DNA of 64,000 nt from contig JAULJL010000003.1 of NCBI GenBank assembly GCA_030761205.1, positions 29,828,123 to 29,892,122 of the forward strand, written 5' to 3'. The DNA comes from Fremontodendron californicum. Taxonomy: Eukaryota > Streptophyta > Magnoliopsida > Malvales > Malvaceae. The position numbers and the translations under genes are program-made. Below the pieces are notes generated by a model, which was not told where the DNA came from, made no database searches, and worked only from the letters and a program-made list of their open reading frames with translations. This document shows, one piece after another, positions 57,491 through 64,000 of the stretch. Every line of letters starts with the position of its first letter. The first letter of the stretch is position 1.

Positions 57491-58114
57491 ATGGAAAGTA
57501 CTTCGTCCCAACGCATTAAAAAAATTTGTGTTTTTGGAGGTGCTTATCCAGGGAAAAATAACATATTCGCTGATGAAGCCATAAGAGTTGGAGTAATACT
57601 TGCCCAACAAAAGATCCAGTTGATTTATGGAGGCGGTAGTACGGGTTTAATGGGAGCAGTCGCTACAGCAGCACACGCCGGAGGAAGTCCAGTTCTAGGA
57701 ATCGTGCCAAAACTATTCACAGATTTTTGTGGACCTACCTTGGGTAAGGAAATACAAGTCTGGAGTATCCCTGAACGGATAACAATCATGTACCATTCTG
57801 CCGATGCATTCATTGCTTTACCAGGAGGTCTGGGTACATTGGAAGAAATAGCTTGCGTGGCTTCTTGGTCATCTTTGGTCACAAATAAGAAACCCATTGG
57901 TTTGCTTAATATTAATGGTTATTTTAGTAATTTGCTTTCATATTTAGATAATGCTGTGGATAATGGATTCATGTTTTCAGAGGCAAGGAGAACCATAATT
58001 TCTGCTACAACCATTGAAGATTTACTCAAAAAGTTCCAAGCTTATGAGTATTTATCTGCTACGGTTGTTTCGCAAACGCTCGGAAAAAGAAAAAGAGATA
58101 TGGACGAGCAATGA
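57491..58114 (+). CDS. LOG-type cytokinin-activating phosphoribohydrolase (element D), C-terminus truncated
   Basis: 207 residues; the last eight are lost because GGA is TGA at 58112-58114. The catalytic part is intact: GGGSTGLMG (47-55), R96 in PERI, PGGLGTLEE (111-119). The missing tail is outside the conserved LOG fold, so the enzyme may still work. KRKR (199-202) is kept. A-to-D and B-to-D differences are few. The start ATG is the one followed by ESTSSQ; an upstream in-frame ATG at 57446 reads through the poly-A leader. Confidence 0.88.
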   Translation: MESTSSQRIKKICVFGGAYPGKNNIFADEAIRVGVILAQQKIQLIYGGGSTGLMGAVATAAHAGGSPVLGIVPKLFTDFCGPTLGKEIQVWSIPERITIMYHSADAFIALPGGLGTLEEIACVASWSSLVTNKKPIGLLNINGYFSNLLSYLDNAVDNGFMFSEARRTIISATTIEDLLKKFQAYEYLSATVVSQTLGKRKRDMDEQ

Positions 58115-60180
58115 GTGGATTGCACTTTGTCTTTGTGACATTATTTAACATTTTGTTTGTTGTGTCTCAGTTATAATAAGTGGTTAGCAACCTCTACAGG
58201 TAATATCTCCTAAATTTTACCTTCTTAAAAAAAAAAAAAAAAAAAGTTTGTTGTGTTTTAAGCAATTTAGAAGTATTCATTCTGAACAAGGTCTGAGTAA
58301 GGGAGACTTGAGACATACCTTGTCAGTTTGATTTCTTCTTTTCAAAAAAAAAAAAAAAAAAAGAGTTTGTTGTGTTTTAAGCAATTTAGAAGTATTCATT
58401 CTGAACAAGGTCTGAGTAAGGGAGACTTGAGACATACCTTGTCAGTTTGATTTTAATCTTTTTATGTTTACTTGTTAATTTTTGTTTAGTATTTTAGGAT
58501 TATTTAGGTTGCATGAGTTTGTTTTGTTTTGAGTCTAGTTATTCCTATTCTTATGTTATTAGTTCTTTTCTCTTACACATGATTCTTTCATTTGGGTTAA
58601 TAGACTTACATTGAGGACAATGTAAGAATTAAGTGTGGGGGGAATGATTTAGGATTTCTTTTATTTTTGTCTACTATTTTTTTTTTATGAGTCTTTATTA
58701 TTATTATTATTTTTTAGTGTGTTTTAGTTCCTTTTTAATACAATGATGAGATATGAATTGCATAAGTCTAAAACATATTTATTAGTGAGAAGATTTTCAT
58801 GAGAATTGAGCTTGATGTCAACCTTTTTATGAGCCAATGTTAATATGATATGTTGATTGAGAAAGAAGCATGTTTAGACTTAATCTGACTTGTATAATCA
58901 TTCTTGTGAGTTTTTGAGCCTAAAATGATTGATGCATTATACAAATCAATCTAATTTCTTTCTTGAGTGCTCTTATGATTACATGATTCTCTAGAACTTG
59001 CTTTAAACCGTTTGAGACTATATTGATGCATGTGACAACATGAATATGATAGAGGCATTAGGATTTTTAGCCAGGGCCAAACAACCATCCCTTATTGATG
59101 TTCCAAGAGAACACACCCTTAGTGAACCAATTTGAGCCTACATTGAATAAGCTATCTCTTTGGTAACCATAACTTGTCCCTAACCTAAATATACTTATAT
59201 CTTTACCTTTGTTCCAAAGATGAATTAGCATGATTTGAGACAAGTTGCAAAGACAAGGGATATTTTTTGGTTAGAAACAAGAAATAAGTGTGGGGGGAAA
59301 AGAAAAGAAAAGTCAAGAGAAAAAGAAATGGAATACTGGCAAATACATTCCTATATAAAAAAAAATGAATCATCTCTTGAATTTGTGGAAAAAGAAAAAG
59401 ATGTTACAAAGTTGTTTAGAATGAAGAAAAGGCCCAACATGAATATCCGGCCTAGGTGACTATGTACTTGTAAAGAGTTTTGAGAAGTTTCTTTGTATAA
59501 TCTTTTTATGTCTCTAAACTTTATGAACTTTTTGGAACCTTTGTGATATCTTTATCCTTTTGTTCTTCAACCACATTACAAACCCCTTGGCCCCATTACA
59601 ACCTTGATTAAAGACCTCTTGATTTATGAAGTTGCATGATCTTGTAGTGGAGAATAGGTGGACAAGCAAGCATATGGTAGAAGTGTTTTCATGAGATTGA
59701 TTGAGTGTAAACACTTTACCACTACTTTAAAGAGTGAAAATCAAGAGAGTATCCCATGTGAGAAGTTGAGATTAAATTTGAACATGCACTATTTTGATTG
59801 AGATATGTTATGCTAATATTGGCTTAACTCAAATAATTTACATTCAAGCATGTTTTTTTTGTGAAATTTTTTAAGCTATTGATTAGTTTATAAGACTTGT
59901 TCAAATATTGTCTCTAATTTGTATTGAAAGGATTAGGAGTAAATATTTTTAGTATATGTAGTTTATTTATATGAAGTTTATTTATATTTTAATTTTTCAA
60001 TGTTTGTGGGTATCGTTCTAGTAAACCCTCACGAGACTAAACTCGTCCACTAGGGACACCTAGGGGTTTAAAGGCTTGTGTCACATGCTAAGTGCCACCG
60101 TGATTTCCTACGAAAGTGCATTAGATTAGATTTTCTTATTTTATTTTTATTGAGTCGTTGCTAGGGACTAGCAACAATCT
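58115..60180 (+). other. Long 3' non-coding region of element D
   Basis: About 2 kb. It holds a direct repeat of about 119 bp (units near 58246 and 58365 with GTTTGTTGTGTTTTAAGCAA and GAACAAGGTCTGAGTAAGGG), and PPT-like tracts at 58631-58643 and 59286-59300. No supported gene; the 74-residue frame at 59235-59459 is lysine-rich by-product. Confidence 0.7.
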
Positions 60181-60193
60181 AAGTGTGGGGGTG
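60181..60193 (+). other. Element D polypurine tract
   Basis: AAGTGTGGGGGTG directly before the 3' LTR. Confidence 0.8.
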
Positions 60194-62270
60194 TGATAAC
60201 TCGTATAATTATATAGTTTTTAGTTATGTTTTATTATTGTTTTGTGTCAAATACGAGTTATTATTGTTTAGTCTAATTGTGTTTATGATCTTTTATATTT
60301 TTATGTAATTTGGTGTTTTTCACAAGTTTCTTTGAGTGATTTCAGATTACTAGAATTAAGGGCAAATCCAGTTCAGTTCCAGTTCCGACACATTTTGCCA
60401 TATCAGCTATATCTGGAGTTTCACTGAAGCAATAAGGCTGAAATTTGTAGCCGTGCAAAGCTAAGAGGCATATCTATCTTTTTCATGTTTTATACTTCTT
60501 GAAACGGAGTCGTTTTCCCTAGCGAAATCGACCATCAAGTTGGCTGATGTGCAATGACGTCTGTGCTGACCTGTTTTCGTATTTTGCCCATATCTGCTTA
60601 TCCACATCAGAAAATGAGCTGATTCCAATGGCTATGGATCCGTAACTGATACGGGAACCTTTGTCTAGAAGACCATATGATCAGATCAGGCCTCTAATAT
60701 TGACGAAATCGACCATCAAGTTGGCTGATGTGCAATGACGTCTGTGCTGACATGTTTTCGTATTTTGCTCATATCTGCTTATCCACATCAGCAAATGAGC
60801 TGATTCCAACGGCTATGGATCCGTAACGGATAGGGGAACCTTTTTCTAGAATACCATGTGATCAGATAAGGCCTGCAAAATTGACAAAATCGACCATCAA
60901 GTTGGCTGATCAAAATCGTCATGTATGACGAAAATTGTTAGAAAATGCACCCACCTATTATACCTACCTTTGAAATTTGTAAAGCTTGTCTCTTGTCATT
61001 TAGCCCTCCAAAATGTGTATAAATAGAGGGCCTTGGATGATTGTAAGGGATCATATTGTACATAGGTAGGATATTAGCCATTTTAATAAAATTCTCTAAG
61101 TTTTCTTCTTCTTTCTTTTCTCTAGTTTTCTTTCTTTTCTCTAGTTTTCTTTTTCTTTAGAGAGAGCAAGAGGTTGGATAATTAATATTCTTCCTCTTCT
61201 TCTTTCTTTCTTTTATTTTCTTCTTAGATTTTCTTTAATTTTATGTTTATGTTTATAATGCCTATGCTAGGCTAAACTTCTATTTGGTTAAGGGTGATTT
61301 CAAAGCCCTAGACATGTTTTGTGATTGATTTTCAGATTCTATCTATCATTAATTTTCTATCAAAGTTGCTTATGTTCTTCTACAAGAATTGTTCATGATG
61401 TTGTCTAGATTTATTTAGGTGTACAACTAGATAGATCTTGATAATTATCTATTGCTAGTTTAGGAGTCTTGATCCGTGTAATTGTCTTGATTTCCTATTC
61501 ATAAGTGGCAATTTGTGATTAATGATTATGGTCAAGTTTTCAATAATTGCAAAGTGGAACATAACCTAAGTTGAACAATCCGAGCTTATGTGTTTGTTGC
61601 TTAGATCAACCTATCTTTCTCATCATAAAGCTGCCATTAAATTGAATTTAGAGAGCTTATTCTAGGTTGTTTAATGGTTAGAGATTAAATAGAGAGCTTG
61701 TTCTATTTAACGACAAACTAAGGAAAGATTGGGGTAACAGAGCTTGTTGTTATCTACGGTTGTTAACTTTGATAGTTGGTTGATATTGATAGATCTGAAA
61801 TTGATTCTTAATGATGTCTAGTGGTGGAGAATGAAACCTTAACCATATTTTTCATATTTGATTCTTCTTACTTACTTGTTTTCTTACTTTTAGTTTGCTT
61901 ATTTTTTATATTTATTTTTATTGGCTGGTTATACCGCCTAATTTGTATATTAACTTTGTTTTATTTTTATTGGCTGGTTATACCGCCTAATTTAGTATAT
62001 ATATTTTTATTGGCTGGTTATACCGCCTAATTTAGTATATATATTTTTATTGGCTGGTTATACCGCCTTGCATCTTATTCTTATTATTTACTTAGTTTAA
62101 ATCTGGCTTCAAAAACCCCTTTTCTTTTATTGTTCTTGAATTTAAGTTTTAAACTATTAACTTATAAACTAAAACCCAATCCCTGAGGACTCGACCCTTG
62201 CTAACTACTATACTTACAATTTATCTTTTTAGTGCAAGGTTAAATAAGATACACTCTTTTGGGTGCATCA
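60194..62270 (+). repeat. Element D 3' LTR
   Basis: 2,077 bp, 13 bp longer than the 5' LTR. TATA box 61018-61025. Ends GGGTGCATCA before the TSD ATAAA. Confidence 0.95.
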
Positions 62271-62275
62271 ATAAA

Positions 62276-63832
62276 TTCAGATCTTACCTTGTTGGATCAT
62301 CAATTGTTGTCTTTAGTGATCATGCAGCCTTAAAATATCTTCTCTCTAAGAAGGATGCAAAACCTAGGTTGCTGAGGTGGATCCTTTTGCTGCAAGAATT
62401 TGACATCACCAAAAAAAGAGTAGAAAATGTGGTGGCTGATCATTTATCAAGACTTGTTTGTGATGAATCTTTTGGAACCTCACCAATAAATGATACTTTT
62501 CCTGATGAACAACTTCTAATTGTCTCCACGACACCTTGGTTTGCTGACATTGCTAATTTTCTTGCCACAGGAAAAATTCCTTCTCAATGGAGCCCCCAAG
62601 ATAAAAGGAAGTTTCTGAATGAGGTAAAGAAGTTCTACTGGGATGACCCTTACTTGTTCAAATATTGTCCTGATCAGATTTTTCGAAGATGCATTCCCGA
62701 CAATGAGGTAAGTAGTGTAATTAAGTTTTGTCATTCCGAGGCATGTGGTGGTCATTTTTCATCAAAGAAAACTACTGCAAAAATTTTACAGTGTGGATTT
62801 TACTGGCCAACTTTATTCAAAGATGCACATAATTTTTGCAAGTCATGTGAAAGTTGTCAAAAATTAGGTTCCATTTCGAAAAGAAAGATGATGCCTTTGA
62901 ACCCAATTCTTGTAATTGAAATTTTTGACTGTTGGGGTATTGATTTCATGGGACCATTTCCACCATCTTTTGGTTTCTTATACATTTTAGTTGCAATAGA
63001 TTATGTTTCAAAGTGGATAGAGGCAATTCCATGTCGAAATAATGATCACAAAACAGTGATTAAATTTTTAAAAGAAAATATTTTGAGTCGATTTGGAATT
63101 CCTCGATCTATCATAAGTGATGGGGGAACACATTTTTGCAACAAGGTTTTTGAAACATTAATGAAGAAATATGCCATTACACACAAAGTTGCAACCCCTT
63201 ATCACCCGCAGACAAATGGACCGGTAGAATTAGCAAATAGGGAGATTAAACAAATTTTGGAAAAGACGGTTAATCCAAATCGCAAAGATTGGTCTCTTAG
63301 ACTTAACGATGCATTATGGGCCTATCGAACAGCTTTTAAAACAGCATTGGGCATGTCTCCTTATAGGCTAGTTTATGGAAAACCTTGTCATTTACCTGTG
63401 GAACTTGAGCATAAAGCATATTGGGCCATTAAAATGTTCAACTCAAACCTTGATGACGCTTCTAATTTACGGAAATTACAAATAAATGAACTTGAGGAAC
63501 TCAGAAATGATGCATATGAGAATTCTAAGATTCATAAAGAAAGAACTAAAGCCTTTCATGACAAGTTAATTTCAAGAAAAACATTTGATGTTGGGCAAAA
63601 AGTTCTACTTTATAATTCTAGACTTCACATATTTCCTGGTAAGTTGAGATCAAGATGGACTGGCCCATTTGTGGTTAAACATGTGTATCATTATGGAGCA
63701 GTTGACATTGAGAATCCTCAAAATGGTAACGTATTCAAGGTAAATGGACAAAGACTCAAACTCTTTTTGGAAAATCATGTTACTCAAGAAGAGGTTGTTT
63801 TTCTTTCTGATCCTTGTTTTGAAAATAACTAG
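62276..63832 (+). CDS. RNase H remainder and integrase (element C)
   Basis: Pol of element C resumes after D, in frame with the part that ends at 52773. It has the RNase H end (SDHAALKYLL), then the integrase zinc finger (H at 62732, H-x-F nearby, C-x2-C at 62838-62858), the DDE core with D at 62942, D at 63119 and E at 63227 (D-x35-E), and a C-terminal GPY/F module (WTGPF near 63658). The last about 110 residues match the tail fused to protease in B. Reading from an ATG at 62198 inside the D LTR is an artefact of the insertion. It would integrate element cDNA; all catalytic residues are present. Confidence 0.93.
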   Translation, partial: FRSYLVGSSIVVFSDHAALKYLLSKKDAKPRLLRWILLLQEFDITKKRVENVVADHLSRLVCDESFGTSPINDTFPDEQLLIVSTTPWFADIANFLATGKIPSQWSPQDKRKFLNEVKKFYWDDPYLFKYCPDQIFRRCIPDNEVSSVIKFCHSEACGGHFSSKKTTAKILQCGFYWPTLFKDAHNFCKSCESCQKLGSISKRKMMPLNPILVIEIFDCWGIDFMGPFPPSFGFLYILVAIDYVSKWIEAIPCRNNDHKTVIKFLKENILSRFGIPRSIISDGGTHFCNKVFETLMKKYAITHKVATPYHPQTNGPVELANREIKQILEKTVNPNRKDWSLRLNDALWAYRTAFKTALGMSPYRLVYGKPCHLPVELEHKAYWAIKMFNSNLDDASNLRKLQINELEELRNDAYENSKIHKERTKAFHDKLISRKTFDVGQKVLLYNSRLHIFPGKLRSRWTGPFVVKHVYHYGAVDIENPQNGNVFKVNGQRLKLFLENHVTQEEVVFLSDPCFENN

Positions 63833-64000
63833 ATGTAAATATAATTTTTACTAATTTCCAAAAAATAATAATAATAATACATTTTTTTAACCCCGGTTAA
63901 ATGGCGGATAACGGTACTCCGTGATTATTTAAGTCGGTTCCATCAGCTACCCACAAAACAGATATTGTATATAAATTTCTCTTTCAATTTCTCTTTCAAT
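63833..64000 (+). promoter_or_regulatory. CRP leader of element C, cut by the window end
   Basis: The conserved block with the 7-codon uORF (63901-63924), CATCAGCTACCCACAAAACA and the TATATAAAT box is present. In A, B and D the CRP ATG follows about 40 bp later, so the gene is expected just outside the window. Confidence 0.6.

Larger units (their letters stand above)
52774..62270 (+). mobile_element. Element D: non-autonomous Athila-like gypsy with CRP and LOG, inserted in C
   Basis: 9,497 bp. LTRs 52774-54837 and 60194-62270, TSD ATAAA at 52769-52773 and 62271-62275, PBS at 54844-54861, PPT at 60181-60193. The order is ORF1, CRP, LOG, non-coding, the same as element A on the opposite strand. 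It encodes no protease, RT or integrase. LTRs differ by one 13-bp indel and about five bases by eye. Confidence 0.95.
47304..64000 (+). mobile_element. Element C: gag-pol-bearing Athila-like element, split by D, runs off the window
   Basis: The 5' LTR (47304-48804), mutated PBS, leader with two hairpin motifs, gag, protease, RT and RNase H run up to 52773, where element D is inserted. Pol resumes at 62276 with the rest of RNase H and the integrase, ending at 63832. It is followed by the same CRP leader as in A, B and D, cut at 64000. It is the only member here with an RT and integrase. Its defects are one frameshift in gag, the D insertion and two PBS changes. Its left TSD cannot be checked because the right end is outside. 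Confidence 0.92.

Noticed and set aside
62198..62275. ATG in the D 3' LTR in frame with the C integrase
   Set aside because: Chance joining of LTR sequence to the interrupted pol of C; the true upstream part is at 52773.

Overview
This 64 kb window reads as repeat-rich intergenic DNA from a flowering-plant nuclear genome, most likely a eudicot; a Malvaceae-like source is a guess from repeat style only. It is AT-rich, has no credible stand-alone host gene, and is built from nested transposable elements. The evidence is target-site duplications (TSDs), tRNA primer-binding sites (PBS), polypurine tracts (PPT) and retroelement protein motifs.

Layout. 1-18 kb: AT-rich DNA with a hAT-type MITE at the left edge (5-534), a decayed Ty1/copia element (2476-6472), a probable old LTR (9453-13079) carrying a hAT MITE with an 8-bp TSD (9829-11197), a Mutator-type MITE with a 9-bp TSD (13701-15198), and probable LTR debris near 17.2-17.8 kb. 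18-27 kb: element A, a minus-strand Athila-like Ty3/gypsy non-autonomous retrotransposon (18103-27268, TSD ACCTG), inserted into a small hAT MITE. 28.2 kb to past 47.3 kb: an Ogre/Tat-like minus-strand element with a decayed gag, no visible pol and tandem-repeat-rich non-coding parts. It was split by element B (33839-43190, plus strand, TSD CCTGA) and by element C, which starts at 47304 inside the Ogre right-hand LTR. C is the gag-pol-bearing member and runs off the right end. It was itself interrupted inside RNase H by element D (52774-62270, plus strand, TSD ATAAA).

The system of interest. Elements A, B and D carry the same two extra genes between the gag/pol part and the 3' LTR, in sense orientation. 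One encodes a 178-residue protein with a basic patch followed by a C-x2-C-x4-C-x3-C finger, resembling the cysteine-rich nucleic-acid-binding proteins of carlaviruses. The other encodes an intronless 215-residue LONELY GUY (LOG)-type cytokinin-activating phosphoribohydrolase. C has an intact RT and integrase apart from one frameshift and the D insertion, and ends in the window with the same leader that precedes the cysteine-rich gene, so it probably carries the cassette too. The LTR pairs of A, B and D are nearly identical by eye, so the family moved recently. A and D lack pol and encode only a gag-like ORF1. B has lost RT and the integrase core by an in-frame deletion.

How it could work together (inference). 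C-type elements supply RT and integrase; A, B and D are mobilised in trans. A hairpin-forming motif, GGCTGGTTATACCGCC, is repeated two to four times in the RNA leader of every member. It lies before the PBS (in the LTR) in A and D and after it in B and C, which suggests a shared packaging or dimerisation signal. The cysteine-rich protein and LOG could alter host cell state, for example cytokinin level and cell division, in favour of the element. This has not been shown.
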